NCBI GenBank assembly: GCA_004551485.1
Contig: SBLD01000007.1
Location: 118,946-182,945 of the forward strand
Length of the DNA stretch: 64,000 nucleotides
Reading direction: 5' to 3'
Source: Billgrantia azerbaijanica
Lineage (GTDB): Bacteria > Pseudomonadota > Gammaproteobacteria > Pseudomonadales > Halomonadaceae
Part shown: in pieces, positions 17,566 to 25,628 of the stretch
Layout: every line of letters starts with the position of its first letter
Position numbering within the stretch: position 1 is the first letter of the stretch
Notes under the pieces: generated by a model
Database searches by the model: none
Told to the model about the DNA's origin: nothing
Seen by the model: only the letters and a program-made list of their open reading frames with translations
Made by a program: the position numbers and the translations under genes

Positions 17566-18104
17566 AGAAAGACAGTCAGGCGCAGTTGCCCGTCGATCGG
17601 TTTCTCTGGACGCTTGATATCGTCAGACGTGAGGGCTACCACCTCCGCTACAGCTGGAACACCTTGTTCGAAAGCCACGATGCTTTGGACAGCGACTGGG
17701 TTGCCAGCCTCGATCAGTGTCCGGAAGATGCCATCAGGCTGGAAGCTTTCGTCTCCCGCTATGGTCGGATGCAGGACACCATCGCTGACAAGCTGATCCC
17801 GCGTTGGCTACAGAGCCTGGCCGAGCATACCGGTAGCCAGATCGAGAACCTCAACCGGGCCGAGCGCCTGGGGGTATTGGAGAGCACCGAAGCCTGGCTA
17901 GCGGCCCGAAAGCTCCGGAATCAGTTGATCCACGAGTACATGCAAGATCCGTCGGCCTTTGCTGATGCGCTGCAGGCGGCGAAGGCCGCTTCCCTGATGC
18001 TGATGGCGACCTACAATCGGGTGCGTGATTTCGCCGATACTCGCATGTCCCTCGAGGCAGAATTGCCCGAGGTATTGGCGTTGCCCGATCAACAGCCCGG
18101 CTGA
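17562..18104 (+). CDS. HEPN-domain putative toxin (HepT-like)
   Basis: A 180-residue helical protein whose C-terminal half contains the HEPN ribonuclease motif R-X4-H as Arg119-His124 in [10 protein letters not shown]. Tyr126 completes the R-X4-H-X-Y pattern, the tyrosine that MntA enzymes AMPylate. Known HepT proteins act as RNases, and some attack tRNA ends. At 180 residues it is longer than the common ~140-residue HepT. The extra N-terminal ~80 residues ([11 protein letters not shown]) are unfamiliar, so it may belong to a separate subgroup. It is translationally coupled to the nucleotidyltransferase. Confidence 0.8.
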   Translation: MKKDSQAQLPVDRFLWTLDIVRREGYHLRYSWNTLFESHDALDSDWVASLDQCPEDAIRLEAFVSRYGRMQDTIADKLIPRWLQSLAEHTGSQIENLNRAERLGVLESTEAWLAARKLRNQLIHEYMQDPSAFADALQAAKAASLMLMATYNRVRDFADTRMSLEAELPEVLALPDQQPG

Positions 18105-18157
18105 TATCCGGTAGAATCTTGCGCCTATTCTCTAGCCTTGAGGCCACCGAGATCGCC

Positions 18158-18970
18158 ATGACGCTCCCCGCTCTCGAACAGCCCTACCTGGATCTGATGC
18201 GCGACGTGCTGACGCGCGGCGTCGAGCGTACCGACCGCACCGGCGTGGGTACGCGCTCGCTGTTCGGCCACCAGATGCGCTTCGACCTGTCGCGCGGCTT
18301 TCCGCTGCTCACCACCAAGAAGCTGCACCTGCGCTCGATCATCCATGAGCTGCTGTGGTTCCTGCGCGGCGACACCAACATCGCCTACCTGAAGGAGCAC
18401 GGCGTGCGCATCTGGGACGAGTGGGCCGATGAGAACGGCGATCTCGGCCCCGTCTACGGTTACCAGTGGCGCAGCTGGCCCGACCCCCGGGGCGGCCACG
18501 TCGACCAGATCGCCCGGCTGCTCGAACAGATCCGCGAGACCCCCCAGTCGCGGCGGCTGATCGTCTCCGCCTGGAATCCCGCCCAGGTCGACGAGATGCA
18601 GCTGCCGCCGTGTCACTGCCTGTTCCAGTTCTACGTGGCGGAAGGGCGCCTCTCCTGCCAGCTCTACCAGCGCAGCGCCGACATCTTCCTCGGCGTGCCC
18701 TTCAACATCGCCAGCTACGCCCTGCTCACGCAGATGATCGCCCAGGTGACCGGTCTCGAGCCCGGTGACTTCGTCCACACCCTGGGCGACGCCCACCTCT
18801 ACCTCAACCACCTGGAGCAGGCCCGGCTGCAGCTGGCGCGCACGCCCCTGGCGCCACCGCGCCTGCGGCTCAACCCCGAGGTGCATGATCTGTTCGCCTT
18901 CCGCTTCGAAGACATCGCGATCGAAGGGTATGAAGCCCACCCCCACATCAAGGCGGAGGTCGCGGTATGA
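18158..18970 (+). CDS. thyA: Thymidylate synthase
   Basis: Converts dUMP to dTMP using methylene-tetrahydrofolate, giving dihydrofolate. The 270-residue protein matches the ThyA family, with [16 protein letters not shown] near the N-terminus, the catalytic Cys152 in [12 protein letters not shown], and dUMP-binding [22 protein letters not shown] 18158 is chosen because the family begins a few residues before PYLDLM; no strong ribosome site is visible. It is coupled to folA by a four-base overlap, so the dihydrofolate made here is regenerated by the next gene product. Confidence 0.97.
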   Translation: MTLPALEQPYLDLMRDVLTRGVERTDRTGVGTRSLFGHQMRFDLSRGFPLLTTKKLHLRSIIHELLWFLRGDTNIAYLKEHGVRIWDEWADENGDLGPVYGYQWRSWPDPRGGHVDQIARLLEQIRETPQSRRLIVSAWNPAQVDEMQLPPCHCLFQFYVAEGRLSCQLYQRSADIFLGVPFNIASYALLTQMIAQVTGLEPGDFVHTLGDAHLYLNHLEQARLQLARTPLAPPRLRLNPEVHDLFAFRFEDIAIEGYEAHPHIKAEVAV

Positions 18971-19485
18971 ACGACGAGACCCTGATTCCCGTGGCCATGA
19001 TCGCCGCCGTGGCACGCAACGGCGTCATCGGCGTCGAGGGCAATCTGCCCTGGTACCTGCCCGAGGACCTCAAGTTCTTCAAGCGCATGACTCAAGGCAA
19101 GCCGCTGGTCATGGGCCGCAAGACCTTCGCCTCCATTGGCAAGCCGCTGCCGGGGCGGCTCAACATCGTCGTCACCCGTGACACCGGCTTCCACCACGAC
19201 GGCGTGCGCGTCTGCCACGACCTGGCCGCCGCGCTGGCCCTGGCCGACCAGCAGGCGACCATCGACGCCAGTGAGGAGATCATGGTGATGGGCGGTGGCG
19301 AGATCTACGCCCAGGCACTGCCCCACGCCAGCCGCCTCTACCTCACCGAGGTGGATATCGAGGTGGAAGGCGATGCCCGCTTCCCCTCGATCGACCCGGC
19401 CGAGTGGGAAGAGGTGCAGCGCGTGCCCGGCGAACCCGCCGAGGGGCAGCCCGCCTACAGTTTTGTCGCCTACCGGCGGCGCTAG
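18967..19485 (+). CDS. folA: Dihydrofolate reductase
   Basis: Reduces dihydrofolate to tetrahydrofolate with NADPH; target of trimethoprim. The 172-residue protein has [20 protein letters not shown], the GRKTF motif with the NADPH-binding arginine, and the [10 protein letters not shown] segment. It overlaps the thyA stop as ATGA, forming a thyA-folA unit that closes the dTMP cycle. It is slightly longer than E. coli FolA (159 residues). A REP-like repeat follows directly. Confidence 0.95.
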   Translation: MNDETLIPVAMIAAVARNGVIGVEGNLPWYLPEDLKFFKRMTQGKPLVMGRKTFASIGKPLPGRLNIVVTRDTGFHHDGVRVCHDLAAALALADQQATIDASEEIMVMGGGEIYAQALPHASRLYLTEVDIEVEGDARFPSIDPAEWEEVQRVPGEPAEGQPAYSFVAYRRR

Positions 19486-19510
19486 GTGTCACGCCCCGGC
19501 AGGCGTTTCC

Positions 19511-19700
19511 TGTGGGGGCCGGCTTTGCCGGGCGAAGGGAGCCCGGGCGCCCCAGGTCCTGGCAGCGCTGCGCGCTGCTTCGTCGAGGCGTCGAACCGGA
19601 GCTGAAGCTCTTTCCCACAATGGTTGTGCCAGTGTTGGTGGCGGGCCAGGGTGGGAGGACGGCTCTGCCGCGCGAAGGCGCCGAAAGGCGCCCCAGGTCG
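19511..19700. repeat. REP-like repeat, one full and one partial unit
   Basis: 19511-19620 is a complete unit from TGTGGGGGCCGG to TTTCCCACA with the long core variant (CGTCGAGGCGTCGAACCGG). 19650-19700 is a second head with the GCGAAGGCGCC palindrome but no tail. Beyond the repeats, the 332-bp gap holds only a short unassigned stretch before the next ribosome site. Confidence 0.85.
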
Positions 19701-19817
19701 GTTGGCCCGCGACCAGTCGCCGTGCGACGACATTTGTCACCGCTCGCCATCTGGCACAGACTGGCATCAGATGGAACCGCCGCCTTGCCCGAGAGTGCCT
19801 GCCTGGAGGAAACCGGT

Positions 19818-20825
19818 TTGATCGAGGAACGTTCACACCGCCTGTTCAGTGCCCTGGAAAGCCGTACCGATGCCGCCTTGGAGGAACTCGCCGCCTGTCG
19901 CGCGCAACTGCGCGAGCTCACGGCCAGGCTGCATGAACTCGAGGCCGTGAAGCTGGAGCTCACCGAGGAGAACCGCGAGCTCAGTGAACAGAACCGCGAG
20001 CTCGAGGAGGACAATGGCCGCCTGCGCGAGCGCCTGCGGCGTGGCGAGCCGGCGCCGGCCTTTCCCGGAGCGGCACGGCGTGCCCAGGGGCTCTCGGCGC
20101 TGATCGGCCACCGCCCGCGCGAGGAGGCCCCCGCCGAGGAAGCCGCCACCCGGGAGCCCCCAAGCAAGCAGGGCAAGCAGGAGGTGCCGGTGCCTGCTTC
20201 GGCATCGGCCGAGCCGCCGGCCGCCACCGAAGGCGGCGAGCGGCAGGGCAGCCTGGCCATCGAGCAGGCACCGTCCCCCGAGGCGCTGCTCGCCCAGTGG
20301 TACCAGCGCTACCCGCAGACCTTCTTCAAGGGCCACACCCGCCCCCTGAAGGTGGGCATCCATCTCGACCTCGCCGCCCGTGAACCCTGGCCCGAGAAAC
20401 TCGTGCGTCGTGCCCTGGCCGGCTACGTCAACCTGCCGCGCTACCTCAAGGGCGTGCGCGAGGGCGCCGAGCGCATCGGCCTCGACGGCAAACCACACGG
20501 GCAGGTCGATGCCGAGGCGGCCGAGCACGCCCACCGCAAGCTCGAGCGCCTGCGGGCCGAGCGCGCCAGGCGCGGTGACAAGGGGCACCAGCCGGGGCGG
20601 GCCGCCCGCAAGCGTCGCACGGGCAGCGCCGAGAACCGCGACTCCCGGCGCCAGCCCAAGCCCGGCAACCGGGCACGGCCCGGTCGGGAAGCGACGGGTG
20701 CCGCCCCTTCCGAGCCCATCCCTTCCGGTCCCCAGCCGGACGACATGGCCACGCAGCGATCGCCCGAGGCGCGCATGGAAGCCAAGCTCTCGGCGCTCGT
20801 GGCCAAGCACAACCATCGCCGCTGA
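19818..20825 (+). CDS. FinO/ProQ-domain RNA-binding protein with N-terminal coiled coil
   Basis: A 335-residue cytoplasmic protein. Residues 1-80 form a coiled coil with repeated ENREL heptads (LTEENRELSEQNRELEEDN). An Ala/Glu/Pro-rich linker follows, then a FinO/ProQ domain at about 155-240 (WYQRYPQTFFKGHTRPLKVG, LARRALAGYVNLPRYLKGV-like). The C-terminal tail is very basic. FinO/ProQ proteins are RNA chaperones that bind sRNA and mRNA 3' hairpins. The start is TTG 19818: GGAGGA lies 7 bp upstream and no ATG fits before the coiled coil. The N-terminal coiled coil is not part of E. coli ProQ and suggests oligomerisation or a partner. It is a monocistronic gene between repeats. Confidence 0.8.
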   Translation: MIEERSHRLFSALESRTDAALEELAACRAQLRELTARLHELEAVKLELTEENRELSEQNRELEEDNGRLRERLRRGEPAPAFPGAARRAQGLSALIGHRPREEAPAEEAATREPPSKQGKQEVPVPASASAEPPAATEGGERQGSLAIEQAPSPEALLAQWYQRYPQTFFKGHTRPLKVGIHLDLAAREPWPEKLVRRALAGYVNLPRYLKGVREGAERIGLDGKPHGQVDAEAAEHAHRKLERLRAERARRGDKGHQPGRAARKRRTGSAENRDSRRQPKPGNRARPGREATGAAPSEPIPSGPQPDDMATQRSPEARMEAKLSALVAKHNHRR

Positions 20826-20868
20826 TTCGGTCTCCCGCCCTAGCTTTACCAGCTTGGGTAGCGGTCGG

Positions 20869-20984
20869 TTGTGGGAGGCCGGTTTACCGGCGGTTCGACG
20901 CCTCGACGAAGGCGCCGCAGGCGCCCGGCGGCTGCCGCCCTGGCAGCGCTGCGCGCTGCTTCGCGAGCTAAAGCTCCCTCCCAC
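20869..20984. repeat. REP-like repeat, full unit
   Basis: A complete unit from TTGTGGGAGGCCGG to CTCCCTCCCAC. It contains the GGCGCCGCAGGCGCC palindrome, the GGCAGCGCTGCGCGCTGCTTCG core and the short AGCTAAAGC tail variant. Confidence 0.88.
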
Positions 20985-21179
20985 TGGAGTCCGCGATGAC
21001 GGGCAGATGGTATTGCCTCTCCTAATCAAGCGGGGCATCATGTGCCTGCTCATCGTTGCCAGGTACCTGTTTCGACAGGTCTGCGGTGGCGGCACGCGGA
21101 GCAACGGGCGCGCACCGCCTGGTGCAGAAGGACATATCGAGGAACGGTGTTCGCGGCGTAGGAAAACAGTGTTTTTTTC

Positions 21180-21209
21180 TTGTTGCGTTCCCGCTAATCC
21201 CGGTATAGA
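21180..21209 (+). promoter_or_regulatory. Candidate promoter of the porin gene
   Basis: TTGTTG (21180-21185) and TATAGA (21204-21209) are 18 bp apart, just after a T7 tract, in the only AT-rich part of the 566-bp gap. Transcription from here would give a leader of roughly 175 nt. Nothing else gene-like is seen in the gap apart from the repeat. Confidence 0.5.
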
Positions 21210-21326
21210 GTTCTACCTGCGAGCATTGGACTATAACAAGGCTTCGCTGCGGCCATGCCCGGCCTGGCCTGCCTCCTGGGAAGGAGCGAGGTCGGAAACG
21301 GCGGGACGCATGCCCGGCAAGCCGGC

Positions 21327-21344
21327 TGCACTCGAAGAAGTGCA
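21327..21344 (+). other. Hairpin in the porin mRNA leader
   Basis: TGCACT-CGAAGA-AGTGCA forms a 6-bp perfect stem about 48 bp before the porin start, near the AAAAGGAACC ribosome site. GCCCGGCAAGCCGG just upstream could form a second stem. Porin leaders are frequent sRNA targets in gammaproteobacteria, so a regulatory role is possible but unproven. Confidence 0.35.
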
Positions 21345-21391
21345 ACACGATCGAAACAGTAAGCTAGTCAAAAGCAAAAGGAACCATCGCG

Positions 21392-22408
21392 ATGAAAAAG
21401 ACACTGTTAGCGACTGCCATTGCCGGCGCCATGGCTGCCTCCGGCGCTCAGGCCGCCACCGTCTACAACCAGGAAGGTACCAAGCTGGATCTGTACGGCA
21501 ACATCCAGCTCACCTACTACAGCGTTGATAACGGCGACGAGTCCGTCGACGAGCTGGCCGATAACGGCTCCACCTTCGGCTTCGCCGCCGAGCACGTCAT
21601 CTCCGAGACCCTGACCGGCTACATGAAGCTGGAATTCGACGACTTCAAGGCCGATGAGATGAAGGTCGCAGGTCGTGATGCTGGTGACCAGGCTTATGTC
21701 GGTCTGAAGGGCAACTTCGGTGACGGTCGCCTCGGCTCCTACGATTCCCTGATCGACGACTGGGTTCAGGATCCGATCACCAATAACGAGTTCTTTGACG
21801 TCAGCGACTCCAACAGCCGCATTGGCGGGATCAACGAAACCGACAAGTTCACCTACACTTCGCCCTCTCTGGGTGGCTTCCAGTTTGCCCTGGGTACCCA
21901 GTACAAGGGTGAGGCAGAAGGCGAGAACGTTTCCGACTCCGGTAACGCTTCCTTCTTCGGTGGTTTGAAGTACGCCGTTGGCGCCTTCTCCGTTGCCGCG
22001 GTCTACGACAACCTGGATAACTATGCAGAAGCCTTCGGTCCTGCCACTGGTGGTAATGCGGCTACTCCTTCCGAGGGCGATTTCGGTGATCAGTACGGCG
22101 TGACCGCGCAGTACACCATGGGTGCCCTGCGCCTGGCGGCCAAGGCCGAGAAGTTCGACTCCGACTTCGACGACGACGATGCCGAGTTCTACGCTCTGGG
22201 TGCTCGTTACGGCTACGGCCTGGGCGATGTCTACGGCGCCTACCAGCGCGTCGATGACGAGCGTGAAACAGATGAGCGTGACGAGGTCATCGCTGGCGCT
22301 ACCTACAACCTCTCCGACGCCATGTACACCTGGGTCGAGGCCGCTTTCCGCGACCAAGAGGACGATGTGGGCGACGGCGCCGCCGTGGGTGTGACCTACC
22401 TGTTCTAA
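21392..22408 (+). CDS. Outer-membrane porin (Gram-negative general porin family)
   Basis: A 338-residue outer-membrane beta-barrel. The signal peptide MKKTLLATAIAGAMAASGAQA has an AQA/AT cleavage site. Alternating beta strands follow (KLDLYGNIQLTYYSV, FQFALGTQYKG, GVTAQYTMGALRLAAKAEK), and the protein ends in a C-terminal phenylalanine (VGVTYLF), the BAM recognition signal. It is strikingly acidic (DSDFDDDDAEF), as in halophile porins. AAAAGGAACC precedes ATG 21392. It has a structured leader and a dedicated intrinsic terminator, consistent with a highly expressed single gene. Confidence 0.93.
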   Translation: MKKTLLATAIAGAMAASGAQAATVYNQEGTKLDLYGNIQLTYYSVDNGDESVDELADNGSTFGFAAEHVISETLTGYMKLEFDDFKADEMKVAGRDAGDQAYVGLKGNFGDGRLGSYDSLIDDWVQDPITNNEFFDVSDSNSRIGGINETDKFTYTSPSLGGFQFALGTQYKGEAEGENVSDSGNASFFGGLKYAVGAFSVAAVYDNLDNYAEAFGPATGGNAATPSEGDFGDQYGVTAQYTMGALRLAAKAEKFDSDFDDDDAEFYALGARYGYGLGDVYGAYQRVDDERETDERDEVIAGATYNLSDAMYTWVEAAFRDQEDDVGDGAAVGVTYLF

Positions 22409-22450
22409 TCCCCACGGCAGGGTTATCCTGCTTGAAGGTGGGAACAACGA

Positions 22451-22477
22451 AAGCCGATCCTACGGGGTCGGCTTTTT
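22451..22477 (+). terminator. Intrinsic terminator of the porin gene
   Basis: AAGCCGATCC and GGGTCGGCTT pair around a short loop, followed by TTTTT. Confidence 0.9.
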
Positions 22478-22499
22478 CATTATGCCGATGCGAGGTCCT

Positions 22500-23582
22500 A
22501 TGAAACCGTCTAGTGTGACCGGCGCGCTGCTAGTGCTTGGCCTGGCGCTGGCCGAGGCCGGCGTCGCCGACAGCGCGATGGAAGAGCGCTTTCGTCAGGA
22601 GGGGCGCCAGCTCGACCTGACCGGCTTCCTGCAGTCGGAGAACGATGCCCGCAGCCGCAGCTTTCTCTACGGTGCCCCCCATGAGCACGACTTTACCGTC
22701 AAGCAGGCCGGCACCTACCTGTTCGAGAGCCATGTGCCGGGTGGGTTCAGCAACGACTACCGCGTGGCGGCGGAGCTGCTGGACGACCAGGGCCGGGTGA
22801 TTGCCCGTGGCGAGGCGCTGGGGCAGAGCGGCGGCCTGGCGCTGCGCCAGCGCCTGCAGCCGGGCGACTACGTGCTACGGGTGGAAGGCCACAAGTTTGG
22901 TACCCGTGCCCGCTCGGGCAGCAACTTCTATATCACCGTGTCGGGGCTGGATGCCGAGGGGCGCCGCCGGGAAGGGGGCGTCAGCACAGGCCAGGGGCTG
23001 GTGTTCACCGGCAGCGATCGCGAAGCAAGCCGTAGCGTCTTCGTACGTAACCGCAGCGCGGTCGCCACCATCGCGGCTCCGGAGGCGGATGCGCCGAGTG
23101 ATGCCCAGGGCACCGGCGCCCCCCCCGCGCCCAAGCCGTCGGGTTCGGATCGGTCGGCTGCTGCCGAAAAGGCCGCACCGTCGAGCGCCGAGTCTTCGGC
23201 GGCAGCCGCTGAGCCACAAGTTGAGCCGACTGCTGCCCGCGAAGCGCCCCGACGCTTCGCGGAGATCGTCACCGATGTGAAGATCCGCGCCCGCGGCGAG
23301 GTGCTGACCTTCGACGTGGCGGAAGCCGGCACCATCGCCATCACCACCGCCACCTATCCGCCGGGGCATGAAGACACCTACCGCATTGCGTTGGAGGTGG
23401 TGGACGAGAGCGGACGCGTGGTGGCCGAAGGCGCCGGTGAGGGCTTCGACGGCGACGTCGACCTGCGCACCGAGCTGTCTCCCGGTCGCTACCGCATTCG
23501 CGTGCAGGGCCAGAAGTTCGGCTCTGCCCATAGCGGCGTCAACAACTACGAGCTGAAAGTCCAGCAGCTGGATCGCCACTGA
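22500..23582 (+). CDS. Secreted protein with two related beta-domains and a low-complexity linker
   Basis: A 360-residue protein with a signal peptide (MKPSSVTGALLVLGLALAEAG). The N-terminal domain (about 30-155) and C-terminal domain (about 260-355) share a pattern: FDV/FTV-A-GTY/GTI, then YRVAAELLDDQGRVIARGEA versus YRIALEVVDESGRVVAEGAG. Each ends with LQPGDYVLRVEGHKFGT versus LSPGRYRIRVQGQKFGS and a closing SGSNFYI or SGVNNYE. This is an internal duplication of a pre-peptidase C-terminal-like beta-sandwich, judged by pattern only. The linker is Ala/Pro/Glu-rich and its DNA contains a C8 run (23119-23126). ATG 22500 follows CGAGG. The function is unknown; a periplasmic or surface binding role is plausible. 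Confidence 0.7.
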   Translation: MKPSSVTGALLVLGLALAEAGVADSAMEERFRQEGRQLDLTGFLQSENDARSRSFLYGAPHEHDFTVKQAGTYLFESHVPGGFSNDYRVAAELLDDQGRVIARGEALGQSGGLALRQRLQPGDYVLRVEGHKFGTRARSGSNFYITVSGLDAEGRRREGGVSTGQGLVFTGSDREASRSVFVRNRSAVATIAAPEADAPSDAQGTGAPPAPKPSGSDRSAAAEKAAPSSAESSAAAAEPQVEPTAAREAPRRFAEIVTDVKIRARGEVLTFDVAEAGTIAITTATYPPGHEDTYRIALEVVDESGRVVAEGAGEGFDGDVDLRTELSPGRYRIRVQGQKFGSAHSGVNNYELKVQQLDRH

Positions 23583-23609
23583 ACCACAATGGTCTTTGCC
23601 GGAACGAAC

Positions 23610-23638
23610 CGCCCCGACGCAATGTGTCGGGGCGTTTT
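23610..23638 (+). terminator. Intrinsic terminator of the secreted-protein gene
   Basis: CGCCCCGAC / GTCGGGGCG, a 9-bp perfect stem with a 7-nt loop, is followed by TTTT. Confidence 0.9.
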
Positions 23639-23678
23639 GCAATAACGGCGGCCGAACCGGCGTTCCCGGACGATGCTT

Positions 23679-23894
23679 TCAGGATTCCTGATCGTCGAGC
23701 ATCATCCGGATCAGCTTCTCGAGCTCTTCCACCTTCGCCTCGAGGGCGGCCACCTTGTCGCTCTCGGCCTGTTCGACGTACTGATTGTTGATCTTCTGCA
23801 TGTGTTCTTCCACGGCGTGGGAGTCCATAGCCATGGCGGAGCCGGCCATCAGCAGGCTGGCAAGCAGGCCGGCGGTCAGGGGCTTGAGTTTCAT
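23679..23894 (-). CDS. Small periplasmic coiled-coil protein
   Basis: A 71-residue protein with a clear signal peptide (MKLKPLTAGLLASLLMAGSAMA) and a mature part of about 50 residues. The mature part is a charged helix with leucine heptads (VAALEAKVEELEKLIRMML). There is no lipobox cysteine, so it is not a lipoprotein of the Lpp type. ATG 23894 follows GAGGTGCACC; the frame is open upstream but the signal fixes the start. The family was not recognised. It lies downstream of, and in the same direction as, the DcaP-like porin, from which an intrinsic terminator separates it. Confidence 0.7.
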   Translation of the reverse strand: MKLKPLTAGLLASLLMAGSAMAMDSHAVEEHMQKINNQYVEQAESDKVAALEAKVEELEKLIRMMLDDQES

Positions 23895-24016
23895 GGTGCA
23901 CCTCGTTGCGTGTCTGGGATGCCGAAGCAAGACCTGGCGTCAGGTCTTGGGGTTTTGTGTCCGCCGCTCGGCATGGCTTACACGCGATCACCGGACTTGC
24001 GCGTCGGATGGCCACG

Positions 24017-24043
24017 AAAAAGCCCCGGCCAGCCGGCCGGGGC
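24017..24043 (-). terminator. Intrinsic terminator of the DcaP-like porin gene
   Basis: Read on the minus strand, GCCCCGGCCGGCTGGCCGGGGC is followed by TTTTTC. The stem is strong, and it lies about 80 bp after the stop of the leftward porin gene. Confidence 0.92.
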
Positions 24044-24121
24044 AGAAGGATCGAAAACAGTTGCTTGTACTACTGTAAGGTCGCGATGCGGCGGGGCGCC
24101 GAGCCCTGCCACAGGGGTGGC

Positions 24122-25285
24122 TTAGAAGCTGTACATCACCATGCCCTGGATGCGGACCGCGTCGCCGTCATCGCCGCCCTTGGTCTCGCGGCTCGCCCAA
24201 CTGGTCTCGATGCCGTAACTGATGCGCTCGGCCGGCGACCAGATGTAGTTCAGATGCACGGTCTCGAAGGTGTCGTTGGCACCATCACCGAAGAACGCCT
24301 CATCGTCGAGATCCACGGTGGAGATGCTGTAGGCAGCGTTGATGGCTCCCGGGCCGGCCTTGAGGCTGGCCCCAACGGTGCCGCCAGTGCCCTCGATGCT
24401 TTCCAGGCTGCCGTTGGCATCCACGTAGGCCGGAGAGCTCTGCGGGCTGACATACAGATAGCCGCCCATGCCGTCACCGTGAGTGACGCCGGCGCGCAGG
24501 GTCAGCGCCTCGGTCACGTCCATGGCCGCCTCCAAGGCGATACCCCAGCCGGTGGTGGAGTCATCATCCACGGTCGCATTGGGGTTGCCGTCGGCATCAA
24601 ACTCGAGGTAGCGCAGCACGCCGGAGGCGGAGTACTTGAAGGGGCCGGAAGTGTCGGTATAGCGAACGATCAGGTCGGGCAGGCCGCTCTTGGCTTCATC
24701 GCCCGAGAGCTGTACGGCGCTTTGCGCGGTGGTTTCAGAACCGCCGAGGGTGTCCGGATCCTCGATGGAGATGGCAAAGTTGCCGGCGGTGTAGCGCAGC
24801 TGGGGCTGGCGCGCCTGACTGGCGGTGCCGTGAGTACCGGTGAAGTCGATGACCGGGGTGCCGGCGACGAAACCATAGAGGTTGGTCCAGGTCTGGCCGG
24901 CCAGGATGCCGTTCCAGGAACCATAGGCGTGACGCAGGCGGAAGGAGCCGCCCCCGCTGCCGTAGAAGTCGCCCTCGATCTTGGTCTGGAGTGTACTGCC
25001 CGCGATCGGGGTGGATGTGCCGAAACCGATCCGGCTCTGGTAGGCGTGCATGTCGAAGTGGCCATCCTGGCCGTCCTCGCCATCCAGGCGGATGTTGCCA
25101 TGGCCGATGGAATTGCCCAAGTCGGCATCCACATCGTAGATCATGTCCAGTTTGGCATAGCCATAGACGCTGGCCGTGGTGTTGCCCACCTCGAAATCGT
25201 AAGCGTTCGAGGCGCTGGCCACGGCCAGGGCGAGGGCGCTGGCAGAGAAGATGGCAGTCTTCTTGACGTTGTTGTACATGCTCAC
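24122..25285 (-). CDS. DcaP-like outer-membrane porin
   Basis: A 387-residue beta-barrel protein with a signal peptide (KKTAIFSASALALAVASASNA). Porin-like strands follow: ASVYGYAKLDMIYDVDADL, HAYQSRIGFGTST, TKIEGDFYGSGGGSFRLRHAYGSW and LAGQTWTNLYGF. It ends with the C-terminal aromatic VMYSF. The GYAKLD opening, RIGF motif and TKIEGDF segment fit the DcaP-like trimeric porins, some of which admit dicarboxylates or aromatic acids. The start is GTG 25285, with AAGGAA 7 bp upstream; ATG 25279 is the alternative. It ends in its own terminator. The substrate is not predictable. Confidence 0.85.
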   Translation of the reverse strand: MSMYNNVKKTAIFSASALALAVASASNAYDFEVGNTTASVYGYAKLDMIYDVDADLGNSIGHGNIRLDGEDGQDGHFDMHAYQSRIGFGTSTPIAGSTLQTKIEGDFYGSGGGSFRLRHAYGSWNGILAGQTWTNLYGFVAGTPVIDFTGTHGTASQARQPQLRYTAGNFAISIEDPDTLGGSETTAQSAVQLSGDEAKSGLPDLIVRYTDTSGPFKYSASGVLRYLEFDADGNPNATVDDDSTTGWGIALEAAMDVTEALTLRAGVTHGDGMGGYLYVSPQSSPAYVDANGSLESIEGTGGTVGASLKAGPGAINAAYSISTVDLDDEAFFGDGANDTFETVHLNYIWSPAERISYGIETSWASRETKGGDDGDAVRIQGMVMYSF

Positions 25286-25343
25286 AGGCGTGTTCCTTTG
25301 TGCGTTGTGCCGCTGGACGGCACTGCTTGTTATGGGTTTTCAG

Positions 25344-25399
25344 TTGACGTAAAAGTCAATGAAGAGCGGCTGTTTTGCCTTTCCTTACGTTTACGTCAA
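25344..25399. promoter_or_regulatory. Inverted pair of TTGACGTAAA motifs between the DcaP-like porin and fnr
   Basis: TTGACGTAAAAGTCAA (25344-25359) is a TTGAC-N6-GTCAA palindrome. The same TTGACGTAAA word occurs on the minus strand at 25390-25399. Both lie in the AT-rich intergenic region and also look like -35 elements for leftward transcription. The N6 spacing does not match the FNR consensus (N4). Beyond this, the 343-bp gap shows no gene. Confidence 0.5.
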
Positions 25400-25628
25400 G
25401 ATCGACGATATCCTCCGAGAGCGTTGATGACAATTTCGTGTCCGGCGTTTCATACCAAAGTTTGAGACCTGATGTCGTAGTCTGATGGAACTTTCCGGCT
25501 AGCCATGCGCCTCGTTACCTTGATGCCGGTCAAGCCCTTGTGCCGCGAACCGACGTAGGCTACTGGCATCCGTGTTGCCTGCTTGCCGTGAGGAAGGGGA
25601 GGTGCCTGTCGCCGTCAGGGAGAAGAGC

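Noticed and set aside
25344-25359. FNR box upstream of fnr (autoregulation)
   Set aside because: The palindrome TTGAC-N6-GTCAA has six central bases rather than four, so it does not fit FNR. It is kept only as an unknown regulatory motif.
23906-25465. 519-codon rightward frame across the DcaP-like porin
   Set aside because: The leftward frame has a signal peptide, beta strands, a C-terminal aromatic residue and a terminator; the rightward one has none.
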